DNA of 64,000 nt, taken from contig NZ_NRSM01000002.1 of assembly GCF_016584105.1 (NCBI RefSeq), forward strand, positions 62,001 to 126,000, read 5' to 3'. Position numbers and translations under genes: made by a program. Shown piece after piece: positions 10,453 through 19,183 of the stretch (position 1 is its first letter; every line of letters starts with the position of its first letter). Source of the stretch: Ectothiorhodospira shaposhnikovii (GTDB lineage Bacteria > Pseudomonadota > Gammaproteobacteria > Ectothiorhodospirales > Ectothiorhodospiraceae). Under the pieces are notes generated by a model that saw only the letters and a program-made list of their open reading frames with translations, did not search any database and was not told the origin of the DNA.

Positions 10453-11990
10453 GGCGTCTCCCATTCGAAGATGGCGCGCCAGATATGGTCGTAGCCGTAC
10501 TCGAATTCCACGATAAAGGTCACCCAGTACAGGGGACTGATGGTCAGGGAGGCCAGCAGCCCCATGCCCAGGGCCATGGCGGCGACCGCCATCGTGGGCA
10601 GCAGCAGCATCCAGTGGGTCTCCAGTCGCCCTCCCCCATGGCGCTCGTCGGGCCAGGGGCCCTCCCGGCGGCTGAACCAGCCCCGCAGGATCGGCGGCAG
10701 GAAATACAGGGCATTGAGCAGACTGCTGACCACCAGCACGACGGTCACCCAGGCAAGCCCCGCCTCCAGGGCACCCAGGCCCAGATACCATTTACTGATG
10801 AACCCGGCCAGCGGGGGAATGCCGATCATGCCCAGGGCCGCCAGGGTGAAGGCGGTCATGGTCCAGGGCATGCGCCGGCCCACCCCGCGCATCTCATCCA
10901 CCCGATGGATGCCCAGGGTCTCGGCGAAATTGCCGGCGCAGAAGAACAGGGTGATCTTCATCACCCCCTGATGGACCAGATGCACCAGCCCACCCACGGC
11001 ACCGATGGGTCCGGCCAGGGCCACGCCGAGGATGATGTAGGACACCTGGCTGACGGTGGAAAAGGCCAGCCGCTGCTTGAGATCATCGGCGAACACCGCA
11101 CGCACCGAACCATAGACAATGGTCATGATGGCCAGCAGCAGCAGCGGCAGGGTCACCCCCAGATCCGCCGCCAGTTCCACCCCGTAAACATCATTGAGCA
11201 CCCGCACGATGCCGAAGGCCCCGGCCTTGACCACGGCCACCGCGTGCAGCAGGGCACTCACCGGGGCCGGGGCCACCATGGCCCGGGGCAGCCAGCTATG
11301 CAGGGGCAGCAGGGCCGCCTTGACCCCGAACCCGGCCATCAGCATGGCAAAGATCATGATCAGGACCGGCCCCTGGTCGGCACTCAGATGGTGCAGATAA
11401 CCGCCGGCGGTAAAGGGCTCGGAACCGGCCAGCAGGGTCAGCCAGACCACGGCCCCCAGCAGCACCGCGCCCCCGAGGAGGGTGTAGGCCAGATAGATAC
11501 GCCCGGCCCGGAAGGATTCCGCCGTGCCCCGGTGCACCACCAGGGGCCAGGTGGCCAGGGTCAGGATCTCGTAGAAGATCAGCAGGGTGATGAGGTTGCC
11601 GGAGAAGGCGATCCCCACCGTGGCGCTCACGCACAGACTGAAGAAACCGAAGAAGCGGCTGCGGTTGGGGGAATCCTCCAGATAGCCGATGGCGTAGATG
11701 GTGGTGACCAGCCAGAGCACCGCCGAGAGGGTGGCAAACAGCAGGGACAGGGCATCCGCCGCCAGCACCAGATCAATTCCCGGCAACAGGTTCACGCTGA
11801 GGCTGTAGGTCTTGCCGTCCCGGTACACTCCCACCAGCAGGGCGATGATCAGCAGGAACTTGAGGGTGGCGCCCCCCAGGTTGAGGGCCGTGCGCAGGGC
11901 GAACTGCTGCTCCCGCAGGAAGAAGATGGCCACCCCGGGCAGCAGGGAGCTCAGGAGAATCAGCAGCAGCATGTATCCCCCCGTCGCCAT
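10449..11990 (-). CDS. Second MrpD/NuoM-like antiporter subunit
   Basis: A 513-residue membrane protein of the same antiporter family. It keeps the helix-5 glutamate (LLIFYEILTLATWPLVV), the helix-7 lysine (GVKAALLPLHSWLP) and the following Lys in AVAVVKAGAFG, so it looks competent for ion translocation. The start MATGGYMLLL follows the upstream subunit's stop by one base. Its stop overlaps the start of the third subunit. The tight packing indicates one transcript and one complex. Within the cluster it is one of three large subunits, whereas classical Mrp operons have MrpA and MrpD. Whether it transports H+, Na+ or K+ cannot be told from sequence. Confidence 0.9.
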   Translation of the reverse strand: MATGGYMLLLILLSSLLPGVAIFFLREQQFALRTALNLGGATLKFLLIIALLVGVYRDGKTYSLSVNLLPGIDLVLAADALSLLFATLSAVLWLVTTIYAIGYLEDSPNRSRFFGFFSLCVSATVGIAFSGNLITLLIFYEILTLATWPLVVHRGTAESFRAGRIYLAYTLLGGAVLLGAVVWLTLLAGSEPFTAGGYLHHLSADQGPVLIMIFAMLMAGFGVKAALLPLHSWLPRAMVAPAPVSALLHAVAVVKAGAFGIVRVLNDVYGVELAADLGVTLPLLLLAIMTIVYGSVRAVFADDLKQRLAFSTVSQVSYIILGVALAGPIGAVGGLVHLVHQGVMKITLFFCAGNFAETLGIHRVDEMRGVGRRMPWTMTAFTLAALGMIGIPPLAGFISKWYLGLGALEAGLAWVTVVLVVSSLLNALYFLPPILRGWFSRREGPWPDERHGGGRLETHWMLLLPTMAVAAMALGMGLLASLTISPLYWVTFIVEFEYGYDHIWRAIFEWETP

Positions 11991-11991
11991 C

Positions 11992-13446
11992 TCAGCCCCC
12001 TCCCCCGGCCAGGGTTCGGGCCAGCAACGACAGGGCCGGGGTGCCGGCAAACCCCAGGCCGATGGTCAGCAGGGCCAGGGCCAGGGGCACCCATTCCATC
12101 ACCGCGGGCAAGGGTCGCCCCCGATCCGCGGGGCCCGGCTCAAAGGCCGGCCCCAGCAGACGGAACACATAGGCGCCGGCCAGGAGCCCGCCACCCAGCA
12201 CCACCAGGGCCCAGATCCACAACCCGGCCTCCAGGGCGGTCTGCACCAGCAGCCATTTGGCGATGAAACCGCCGGTGAAGGGCAACCCCACCAGACCGGC
12301 ACCGGCAATCCCCAGGGCAAAACTGGTCTTGAGCCGCCCCCGCATCACCGCCCCCAAATCCGCCAGCCGGTCATGGCCCGCCGCCCGCTGCAGGGTGCCG
12401 GCGGCCAGGAACACGGCGGCCTTGGCCACCCCATGGGCGACCGCGAAAAAGACCACCGCCTTCCACCCCTCCGGATGCGCCCGGAGAAACGGAAACAGCA
12501 GGAACAGATAGCCCACCTGGGCCACGGTGGAATAGGCCACCACCTGCTTGAGCCGGGGGGCCCGCAACGCCATGAGGCCGCCCCAGAGCACCGCCCCGGC
12601 GGCCAGCACCCCCATCAGCACGTCCAGCCCCGACAGAGGCAACGCCGGGAAGACCGTCAGCCAAAGCCGCAGAATGAGATAGAAGGACACCTTGACCACC
12701 AGGGCCGAAAGCGCCGCGCTGACCGGCGCCGGGGCACTGCCATGGGCGGGGGGCAACCAGACATGCAGCGGGAACAGGGCGGACTTGGCCAGCAACCCCA
12801 CGGTCATCAGCACCGCCGCCAGCATGGGGGCCGCCGACAGGGCCACCTGGGCACCCAGCGCCTGCAGACCCAGCACGCCGTAAGCCCCGTAGAGCAGGGC
12901 CACCCCCATCAGGTAGGCCATGGAACCGAGCAGGCTCACCAGCAGGTAACGCATGGCCGCCACCAGCGGGGCGGCGCCACCGGCCAGGGCCACCAGGGCC
13001 ACCGACGCCAGCACCACCAGCTCCAGGGTGACATAGAGATTGAACACATCCCCGGACAGGTACAGGGCATTCATGGCCGCCCACAGCCACAACCAGAGGA
13101 TCCAGAACCAGTGCCCGCGCCCCTCCCCGGCCAGATAACCCAGGGCATGGAGACTGATGGCCAGCCCCACCACGGCGGTCATCAGCAGCATCAGGCTCGC
13201 CAGGCCGTCCGCCACCAGGGTGATGCCCAGGGGCGGTGCCCAGCCCCCCAGATCCAGGATCATGGGACCGTGGGCATGCACCTGCAGGGCCAGCAGCAGG
13301 GCCATGACCAGAGTGAGCAGCGCCGTCAGCAGCCCCCACCATCGGGCCGCGGCAGGCCACAGTCCCGCCAGCAAGGCACCCGCCAGAGGCAGGATCACCA
13401 GCCAGGGGGCCAGGGCCATGTCCGCCATGACATCCATCCACGGCAT
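11992..13446 (-). CDS. mrpD: First MrpD-like Na+/H+ antiporter subunit
   Basis: A 484-residue membrane protein that best fits MrpD/MbhH among the three paralogues. FNLYVTLELVVLASVALVAL carries the helix-5 glutamate. LAKSALFPLHVWLPPAH followed by VVKVSFYLILRL carries the two channel lysines. The start is the ATG of MPWMDVMADM, preceded by GGAGGA located inside the end of the MrpC gene; the longer frame upstream overlaps MrpC and is not coding. Stop and the next start are one base apart. By homology it is a transmembrane channel subunit of a multi-subunit cation/proton antiporter in the inner membrane. Confidence 0.9.
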   Translation of the reverse strand: MPWMDVMADMALAPWLVILPLAGALLAGLWPAAARWWGLLTALLTLVMALLLALQVHAHGPMILDLGGWAPPLGITLVADGLASLMLLMTAVVGLAISLHALGYLAGEGRGHWFWILWLWLWAAMNALYLSGDVFNLYVTLELVVLASVALVALAGGAAPLVAAMRYLLVSLLGSMAYLMGVALLYGAYGVLGLQALGAQVALSAAPMLAAVLMTVGLLAKSALFPLHVWLPPAHGSAPAPVSAALSALVVKVSFYLILRLWLTVFPALPLSGLDVLMGVLAAGAVLWGGLMALRAPRLKQVVAYSTVAQVGYLFLLFPFLRAHPEGWKAVVFFAVAHGVAKAAVFLAAGTLQRAAGHDRLADLGAVMRGRLKTSFALGIAGAGLVGLPFTGGFIAKWLLVQTALEAGLWIWALVVLGGGLLAGAYVFRLLGPAFEPGPADRGRPLPAVMEWVPLALALLTIGLGFAGTPALSLLARTLAGGGG

Positions 13447-13448
13447 CT

Positions 13449-13769
13449 TCAGTCCTCCGGCCCGGACCGGGGCAGGCGCGCAAGGCCGGTGGCCGCCTTC
13501 ACCCTGAGCATGAGCACCAGAGCCACGGCGGTGGCACTGACAGCCACCACGATGCCGGTGATGACCAGGGCATGGGGCACCGGATCCACACCCCCCTCGC
13601 CTCCGGCGGCCACGCCCAGCAGGACCATGAAGACACCGGAACCCATGACGTTGACGGCGAGGATCTTCAACAGCAGATGGCGACGCACCACCAGGGCGTG
13701 CAGTCCGAGCACGAACAGCAACACGCCGCACAGCAGGTAGATCTGGGGAGTCAGGACGTCAGCGGCCAT
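13449..13769 (-). CDS. mrpC: MrpC/NuoK-like antiporter subunit
   Basis: A 106-residue protein with three hydrophobic helices. It contains VLGLHALVVRRHLLLKILAV and DPVPHALVITGIVVAVSATA, the latter a hallmark of the MrpC/NuoK family (PxHALxLTxIVIG...). The start is the ATG of MAADVLTPQ. It overlaps the end of the upstream MnhB-like gene by 11 bases, and its own stop is two bases before the next start. MrpC is an essential small subunit in Mrp complexes and in archaeal MBH (MbhG), where it helps form the ion path next to MrpD. Confidence 0.9.
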   Translation of the reverse strand: MAADVLTPQIYLLCGVLLFVLGLHALVVRRHLLLKILAVNVMGSGVFMVLLGVAAGGEGGVDPVPHALVITGIVVAVSATAVALVLMLRVKAATGLARLPRSGPED

Positions 13770-14433
13770 GCCGCACCCTGCGGGATCGACCACCCAGGAA
13801 CAGCAGCACCAGGGTCAGGGCAATGGACACGGACGCGGCCAGCTCGATGCCCAGGATCAGGTGATAGGCCCAGGCGGGGGGATAACCCATGAAGCCGTGG
13901 CCGGTCAGCAAACCCGCCGTCCCCACCGCCAGGAAGGCAAACGCGCCCAGGGACAGCCCCAGGCGTTGTACCAGCGCGGAAGGCATGGGCATTTCCCGGG
14001 GCAGCGACAGCATCAGCATCACCCCGGCGGCCCCCAGCACCGCGCCACCCTGAAAGGCGCCCCCACTGTCGCTGCTGCCCACCCAGACCAGATAACCGCC
14101 GGTGACCACCGCCACCGGGATCAGATGACGCAGGGTCCCGTGCAGCACCGGCCCCTGCACCGGCCGGGCCGGAATCGGATCACGAAGCCCCAGGGACCAG
14201 ATCGACAGCACCGCCAGCATCAGTACCGCCAACTCCAGAAAGGTGTCATAGCCACGGAAGTTGAGCAGTACCGCCGTGACCGGATGTCTGACGCCGGAGC
14301 GATCCATGGCGTCGGCCACCGGGGCGGCCAAACCCGGTTGCGGCGGCAGATCCAGCACCACGACGATGAGCAGGCCGGCCAGGGTCAGGCTCATCAGCAG
14401 CACCAGAGGGGATGTGAATCGCCGCCGGATCAA
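13759..14433 (-). CDS. mrpB: MnhB/MrpB-like subunit with MbhE-like N-terminal part
   Basis: A 224-residue membrane protein in two parts. The first ~90 residues (MIRRRFTSPLVLLMSL... then VTAVLLNFRGYDTFLELAVL) match the MbhE-type segment that forms the far C-terminus of canonical MrpA. The rest (GGYLVWVGSSDSGGAFQGGAV, HGFMG) matches MnhB/MrpB, with the conserved GGAFQGG. So MrpA's tail is here attached to MrpB rather than to the big MrpA polypeptide, as in archaeal MBH gene sets where MbhE and MbhF are small separate genes. It overlaps the upstream MbhD-like gene (ATGA) and the downstream MrpC gene. Confidence 0.85.
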   Translation of the reverse strand: MIRRRFTSPLVLLMSLTLAGLLIVVVLDLPPQPGLAAPVADAMDRSGVRHPVTAVLLNFRGYDTFLELAVLMLAVLSIWSLGLRDPIPARPVQGPVLHGTLRHLIPVAVVTGGYLVWVGSSDSGGAFQGGAVLGAAGVMLMLSLPREMPMPSALVQRLGLSLGAFAFLAVGTAGLLTGHGFMGYPPAWAYHLILGIELAASVSIALTLVLLFLGGRSRRVRHGR

Positions 14434-14726
14434 GTATTCCCTCCTTCCCGACGGAAGAACCGGTTTTCCAGGCGCCGCAACCGCCCCAGGGCCACCAGCA
14501 GCAGGGCACCGGTGACACCGGCACCGATGGCGGCCTCCGCCAGGGCCACGTCGGGGGCGGACAGACGCACCCAGGCCAGGGACAGCAGCAAACCGAAGGC
14601 AATGAACAGAACCACGGACCGGAACAGATCCCCGCCCGCCAGCAGACGCCAGGCCACCCCCAGCAGGGTGAGGGCCAGCAGGGCATCAAAACCGATCAAA
14701 AACCAGGTGGTGATCTCTTCAGGCAT
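14430..14726 (-). CDS. MbhD-like (DUF4040) antiporter subunit
   Basis: A 98-residue, three-helix membrane protein. The stretch LSAPDVALAEAAIGAGVTGA is the hallmark of the DUF4040/MbhD segment that normally sits near the C-terminus of MrpA. Here it is a stand-alone gene between MrpG and the MbhE/MnhB gene, the same place it holds in archaeal membrane-bound hydrogenase operons. The acid in AEAAIGAGVTGA is conserved in the family and probably participates in ion transfer. Its stop overlaps the next start. Confidence 0.88.
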   Translation of the reverse strand: MPEEITTWFLIGFDALLALTLLGVAWRLLAGGDLFRSVVLFIAFGLLLSLAWVRLSAPDVALAEAAIGAGVTGALLLVALGRLRRLENRFFRREGGNT

Positions 14727-14754
14727 CGCGTGGTTGCATGAATGGACAGGGAAA

Positions 14755-15054
14755 TCAGAGCCGACGGGATTCCCGCCGGCGGGCCCGCTGGGCCACCAGA
14801 TGGCATCCGGCCGCGCCGGCCGCCAGCACCAGGCCCCAAATCAGGATCAGCTTGAACACCAGGGACAGGCTGCCGGCCTGCAGGGCCACCCCCGCGACCA
14901 CCAGACCCAGCCCCAGATTGTCGGCCTTGGTCAGGGCATGGAGCCGGGTATAGACGTCCGGAAACCGCAGCATGCCGATGCTGCCGGCGGCAAAGAACAC
15001 AAGCCCCATGAGCACCAGTCCCATGCTGAAGGCATCCATGACCTGACCCATCAT
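14755..15054 (-). CDS. mrpG: MrpG-like antiporter subunit
   Basis: A 99-residue protein with three predicted helices. It carries GSIGMLRFPDVYTRLHALTK, a close match to the MnhG/MrpG/MbhC consensus (lRlPDfytRlHAaTK). The start overlaps the stop of the MrpF gene (ATGA). An ATG six residues inside, at MDAFSMG, is an alternative. In Mrp complexes this subunit packs beside MrpE and MrpF and is needed for assembly. Confidence 0.9.
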   Translation of the reverse strand: MMGQVMDAFSMGLVLMGLVFFAAGSIGMLRFPDVYTRLHALTKADNLGLGLVVAGVALQAGSLSLVFKLILIWGLVLAAGAAGCHLVAQRARRRESRRL

Positions 15055-15326
15055 GCCTGATCCCCCCCCCGCCGTGGCAAACCCCGCTGTCTGACGAAGG
15101 CCACCGTGGCCACCGCCGCCAGCAGGGCGAAGACCAGGGCCACATCCACCAGCGCCGGCTGTTCCATGGCCAGGGACAGCAGCAGCAGGATGGCCACCCC
15201 GGCGGTGCCGAAGAGCTGGGCCGCCAGCATCCGGTCCCCCGGCGTGGGACCGGACAGTACCCGCACCATGCCCACGGCGACAGTGAAAAGCAGGAACAGA
15301 GCGCAGAAAAGCCAGAACGCGGTCAT
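15051..15326 (-). CDS. mrpF: MrpF-like antiporter subunit
   Basis: A 91-residue, three-helix membrane protein starting MTAFWLFCALFLLF. VRVLSGPTPGDRMLAAQLFG matches the conserved MrpF/MnhF/MbhB motif (RvlrGPtxxDRvlA). The ATG lies one base after the MrpE stop; the longer frame reading back into MrpE is not coding. MrpF is a small structural subunit and in some species also acts in bile-salt or sodium efflux. Confidence 0.9.
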   Translation of the reverse strand: MTAFWLFCALFLLFTVAVGMVRVLSGPTPGDRMLAAQLFGTAGVAILLLLSLAMEQPALVDVALVFALLAAVATVAFVRQRGLPRRGGDQA

Positions 15327-15327
15327 G

Positions 15328-15840
15328 TCACAAAGCCTCCAGCCGCAGACCAAAGAGCGCCGCCACCCGATCTTCCAGCCGGGACAGGGAGGCATGCAGC
15401 GGCATCCCCACATCCAGCACATGGAGCTGAAGGCGGCGGCGATGCAGCCCCACGCTCAGGGTGCCCGGCAGCAGGCCGATCACGTTCATGAAAAAGGTCA
15501 GTGCCGGCCCCCGCGGCAACCGGACCGGGTAATCGATGAACCCAGGAGCCAGGGACATCCTTGGCGACAGCGCCCGGCGGGAAACATCCAGGCCGCCGAC
15601 AAAGGACTGCCAGAGGAAGAAGCCCATGAACACCACCAGACCCCGCAAGGACAGCCGGTAGCGCCGCCCCGGCGGCAGGACAAAGACCGAGGCGGCGGCC
15701 AGCAGGGCCACCGGGATACCGATGGCCCAGGCACCGGGGGCACCGCCGGTCAGGATCCACCACAGGGCCAGAGTCGCCGCCAGGGTGACCAGGAAACGGC
15801 GCGGGGGAGATGGGGCAAAGCGGCGATATCGGTCCGACAT
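15328..15840 (-). CDS. mrpE: MrpE-like antiporter subunit
   Basis: A 170-residue membrane protein. FFLWQSFVGGLDVSRRAL and the later FFMNVIGLLPGTLSVGL fit MrpE/MnhE/MbhA (PF01899). It is the first gene of the nine-gene E-F-G-MbhD-MbhE/B-C-D-D-D series and starts 40 bp after the stop of the YdbL-like gene on the same strand, so the lipoprotein gene could share the transcript. No strong ribosome site precedes the ATG at 15840. Confidence 0.88.
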   Translation of the reverse strand: MSDRYRRFAPSPPRRFLVTLAATLALWWILTGGAPGAWAIGIPVALLAAASVFVLPPGRRYRLSLRGLVVFMGFFLWQSFVGGLDVSRRALSPRMSLAPGFIDYPVRLPRGPALTFFMNVIGLLPGTLSVGLHRRRLQLHVLDVGMPLHASLSRLEDRVAALFGLRLEAL

Positions 15841-15880
15841 GGAAAGGATTGTAGCCGACGCAGTCGTTCACCCCGGACGG

Positions 15881-16510
15881 CTACTTCTGCCGCCACTGTC
15901 CCCGCTCATCCTGGTACCAGTATCCCCGCGGGGCCTCCTGCACCCAGACCCGGGCGAAGGTGGCGCGGATGTCCGACTCCCATTCGGGACGGTCATTGGC
16001 CCGGGCGATCTCCCGGTACAGGGCGTTGCGGTCGGCATTTTCCTCCGTCACCAGGCGCTGTACCGTGGCCCGATCCCGCAGGGGCACGGCATTGAGGTCA
16101 CGAATGGTCACCAGCCCGTCCCGGGTGAAACCAACGGCCCCGGAGGCAAAGTGGGGCTGCAGAGCCGGCGTGCGTGCCCGCATGGAGGACCGCAGACCGT
16201 CGATGGTGGCGGTGCGAATGTTGATGTTGGCCTGCTGGGCCTGGGCGGGCGGGATGAATGTGTCCATGATCACCGCCAGCACGCGTTTGGGCACGGCGTC
16301 CAGACGGGCATCCGGGGGCGTTGGCGTGGCCTCGGGACCATCCTCGGCGGGCCGGGGTGTCTCGCCCAGCACGTCCCGCACGATGGTGCGGGCGGCATCC
16401 TCGGCGGCGGCGGCGGGGAAATAGATGTTGATGGTGACGCACGCGGTCAGGAGCAGCACGGCACCGAACCAGACCAGGTGTCGGGGTAATGTGGTGAAAT
16501 GGCGTGTCAT
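15881..16510 (-). CDS. YdbL/DUF1318-family lipoprotein
   Basis: A 209-residue predicted lipoprotein. The N-terminal signal ends in the lipobox LLLTAC, giving a lipidated Cys at about residue 24. It is followed by VTINIYFPAAAAEDAARTIV, the recognisable start of the DUF1318/YdbL family. A Pro/Glu-rich spacer (about 50-70) leads to the C-terminal domain (about 85-195) with NADRNALYREIARAN. YdbL-like proteins occur in the envelope with YnbE and a DUF-type partner, and E. coli data tie them to outer-membrane phospholipid homeostasis. Those partners are absent here, so the assignment is to family only. It precedes the antiporter genes by 40 bp. Confidence 0.8.
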   Translation of the reverse strand: MTRHFTTLPRHLVWFGAVLLLTACVTINIYFPAAAAEDAARTIVRDVLGETPRPAEDGPEATPTPPDARLDAVPKRVLAVIMDTFIPPAQAQQANINIRTATIDGLRSSMRARTPALQPHFASGAVGFTRDGLVTIRDLNAVPLRDRATVQRLVTEENADRNALYREIARANDRPEWESDIRATFARVWVQEAPRGYWYQDERGQWRQK

Positions 16511-16681
16511 GGCAATGGATCCTTGGGTTTATCGACATCTGCAAACAGCAGACGGTCCGACATCCAATCTAACCCGAAAAAACCTCAAAACCCTACAGGG
16601 GAAGGCTGAAAAAGGCCGACAAACTGGCCCCGATCCGTCCGAACTGATACCTTTAATCATTTCCCTGCCCCCGCCAAGATC

Positions 16682-18709
16682 ATGACATCCGACACCCGCA
16701 ACATCCTGGTCACCAGCGCCCTGCCCTACGCCAACGGCCCCATCCACCTGGGCCATCTGGTGGAATACATCCAGACCGACATCTGGGTGCGTTTCCAGAA
16801 GATGCGCGGCCACCAGTGTATCTATGTCTGCGCCGACGACGCCCACGGCACCCCCATCATGCTCAAGGCGCAAAGCGAGGGCATCACCCCGGAAGTCCTG
16901 ATCGAGCGCATCGGCCGGGAACACCGGGAGGACTTTGCCGGCTTCCTGGTGGATTTCGACCACTACCACAGCACCCATTCGGAAGAAAACCGCCACTTTG
17001 CCGAACTGATCTACACCCGGTTGCGGGATGCTGGACATATCGCCCGGCGCACCATCCGCCAGGCCTACGACCCGGAAGCGAAGATGTTCCTGCCGGATCG
17101 CTTCATCAAGGGGGAATGCCCCCGCTGCGGCGCGGCGGACCAGTACGGAGACTCCTGCGAGGCCTGCGGCGCCACCTACGCCCCCACGGACCTGAAAAAC
17201 CCGGTCTCCGCCATCTCCGGCGCCACGCCGGTGGAAAAGGAGTCCGAACACTACTTCTTCAAGCTGGGCGACTTCCACGCCATGCTGCGGGAATGGACCG
17301 GCTCCGGCAGCCTGCAGGGGGAGATCCGCAACAAGCTGCGGGAGTGGTTCGAGGCAGGCCTAAACGACTGGGACATCTCCCGGGACGCCCCCTACTGGGG
17401 CTTCGAGATCCCGGATGCGCCGGGCAAGTACTTCTACGTCTGGCTGGATGCCCCCATCGGCTACATGGCCAGCTTCAAGCACTACTGCGAGCAGCAGGGC
17501 CTGGACTTCGATGCCTGGTGGCGCGCCGACAGCACGGCGGAACTGCATCACTTCATCGGCAAGGACATCGCCTACTTCCATACCCTGTTCTGGCCCGCCA
17601 TGCTCAGCGGCGCGGGCTTTCGCACCCCCACGGCGGTGCACTGCCACGGTTTTCTCACCGTCAATGGCCAGAAGATGTCCAAGTCCCGGGGCACCTTCAT
17701 CAAGGCCCGCACCTATCTGGACCACCTGCAGCCGGAATATCTGCGCTACTACTTCGCCGCCAAGCTCGGCCCCGGCGTGGATGACATCGACCTGTCCCTG
17801 GACGACTTCATCGCCCGGGTGAACAGCGATCTGGTGGGCAAGGCGGTGAACATCGCCTCCCGCTGCGCCGGATTCATCCACAAGGGCTTTGCCGGCCGCC
17901 TGGCCGACACCCTGCCGGATCCGGATCTGTATGACCGCTATGTGCGGGCCGGCGAGGAAATCGCCGGGCTCTATGAACGGCGGGAATTCGGTCAGGCCAT
18001 GCGGGAGATCATGGCCCTGGCGGACGTGGCCAACCAGTATGTGGACGAACAAAAACCCTGGGTGCTGGCCAAGCAGGAAGACGGTCAGGCCCATGTCCAG
18101 GCCGTCTGCACCCAGGGCATCAACCTGTTCCGGGCCATTCTCACCTATCTGCGGCCGGTGCTGCCGGCCATGGCGGAAAAGGCGGAAGGGTTTCTGGGCG
18201 TTCCCGCCCTCACCTGGGAGGCGGTGCAACAGCCCCTGGTGGGGACCCGCATCAACACCTACGAACCCCTGATGACCCGGGTGGACCCACAGGCGGTGCA
18301 GACCATGCTGGAAGCGTCGAAGGAAAGTCTGGCACCCACGCCAACCCAGACCCAGGGGCCGCTGGCCCTGGACCCGATCCGGGAAGAGATCACCTATGAC
18401 GACTTTGCCAAGGTGGATCTGCGCATCGCCCGCATCAGCCGGGCCGAGCATGTGGAAGGCGCCGACAAGCTGCTGCGCCTGACCCTGGACCTGGGCGGCG
18501 AGACCCGGCAGGTCTTCGCCGGGATCAAGTCGGCCTATGATCCGGCCGATCTGGAGGGACGCCTGACGGTGATGGTGGCCAATCTGGCGCCGCGCAAGAT
18601 GAAGTTCGGCCTGTCCGAAGGCATGGTGCTGGCCGCCGGCCCCGGCGGCAAGGATCTGTTCATCCTGTCACCGGATACGGGTGCCCAGCCGGGCATGCGG
18701 GTGAAATAG
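16682..18709 (+). CDS. metG: Methionyl-tRNA synthetase
   Basis: A 675-residue class I aminoacyl-tRNA synthetase that charges tRNA-Met in the cytoplasm. The HIGH-type motif is PIHLGHLVE near residue 15. A zinc knuckle CPRCG...CEACG lies near 143-162. KMSKSRGTF is near 332. The anticodon-binding helical domain follows, and the C-terminal ~105 residues (from [16 protein letters not shown]) form the tRNA-binding OB fold that dimerises the enzyme. This is the full-length gammaproteobacterial form. The ATG at 16682 directly follows a weak purine-rich region. It stands alone between the minus-strand lipoprotein gene and a minus-strand small frame. No T-box or other leader is seen. Confidence 0.98.
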   Translation: MTSDTRNILVTSALPYANGPIHLGHLVEYIQTDIWVRFQKMRGHQCIYVCADDAHGTPIMLKAQSEGITPEVLIERIGREHREDFAGFLVDFDHYHSTHSEENRHFAELIYTRLRDAGHIARRTIRQAYDPEAKMFLPDRFIKGECPRCGAADQYGDSCEACGATYAPTDLKNPVSAISGATPVEKESEHYFFKLGDFHAMLREWTGSGSLQGEIRNKLREWFEAGLNDWDISRDAPYWGFEIPDAPGKYFYVWLDAPIGYMASFKHYCEQQGLDFDAWWRADSTAELHHFIGKDIAYFHTLFWPAMLSGAGFRTPTAVHCHGFLTVNGQKMSKSRGTFIKARTYLDHLQPEYLRYYFAAKLGPGVDDIDLSLDDFIARVNSDLVGKAVNIASRCAGFIHKGFAGRLADTLPDPDLYDRYVRAGEEIAGLYERREFGQAMREIMALADVANQYVDEQKPWVLAKQEDGQAHVQAVCTQGINLFRAILTYLRPVLPAMAEKAEGFLGVPALTWEAVQQPLVGTRINTYEPLMTRVDPQAVQTMLEASKESLAPTPTQTQGPLALDPIREEITYDDFAKVDLRIARISRAEHVEGADKLLRLTLDLGGETRQVFAGIKSAYDPADLEGRLTVMVANLAPRKMKFGLSEGMVLAAGPGGKDLFILSPDTGAQPGMRVK

Positions 18710-18717
18710 GCCGCCCG

Positions 18718-18924
18718 TCAACCGGCGGCGACGGGAATCGGATGGCTGAACCCGGGGTTGTGGGGCTGACGACCCGGCAAGCCCCGCGCTCCGGTGGCTT
18801 GGTGTACCCGGTTCAATTCCTCTTCCAGGTGACGCAGTTCCCGCTCCAGCGCCACCATGCGACGTCTGAGCACAACTTCCCGATGATGGGCCTGGGCGGG
18901 GGTGTGGATGCTGTGCTGGGCCAT
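18718..18924 (-). CDS. Possible small coiled-coil protein
   Basis: A 68-residue frame starting MAQHSIHTPAQAHHREV. Its ATG is preceded by AGGAGGA at ideal spacing, which is why I list it. The middle (about 15-40) is charged with regular leucines (VVLRRRMVALERELRHLEEEL), a likely helix or short coiled coil. The C-terminal third is Pro/His/Gly-rich. I do not recognise a family. A perfect FNR-type box lies at 18941-18954, just upstream of the ribosome site, which would suit oxygen-dependent control. A GCCGCC/GGCGGC hairpin without a T run spans its stop and the metG stop. The existence of the protein is plausible, not proven. Confidence 0.45.
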   Translation of the reverse strand: MAQHSIHTPAQAHHREVVLRRRMVALERELRHLEEELNRVHQATGARGLPGRQPHNPGFSHPIPVAAG

Positions 18925-18940
18925 GACGGGTCCTCCTCGT

Positions 18941-18954
18941 TTGATTGAAATCAA
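18941..18954. promoter_or_regulatory. FNR/ANR-type binding site
   Basis: The 14 bases TTGATTGAAATCAA match the FNR consensus TTGAT-N4-ATCAA exactly, and the palindrome extends by one more base on each side. It sits between the small frame at 18718-18924 (minus) and the cysB-like gene at 19184 (plus). Towards the plus strand an activating position would put a start site near 18990, just downstream of the AT-rich stretch GAATATAAATTTG. Towards the minus strand it is so close to the ribosome site that repression is more likely. Confidence 0.65.
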
Positions 18955-19183
18955 ATCTAGCAATCCTCACCGCCGGGTTGAAAGAATATAAATTTGTGTT
19001 GTAATTACCCAATGGCATTAACGTGAAACAGCCCGGGTTTAGCCGCGGATACGCCCTCCCCCTCGGGGAAGAAGGGCCTGGCACAGCCCCCTGTTCATCA
19101 TCACGGGTGCATCTTGTCTTTCATCATCGCGGATGCATCGCCATCAAGGTGCATCAGCGTTAGCAATACATAACCGGGTCCCC

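Noticed and set aside
8878-13740. Long plus-strand open frames (up to 642 codons) across the antiporter cluster
   Set aside because: Antisense shadows of hydrophobic membrane genes; the products are Gln/His/Gly-rich without recognisable domains.
18710-18729. Terminator after metG
   Set aside because: A GCCGCC/GGCGGC stem exists but there is no T tract on either side, and it overlaps the end of the possible small gene.
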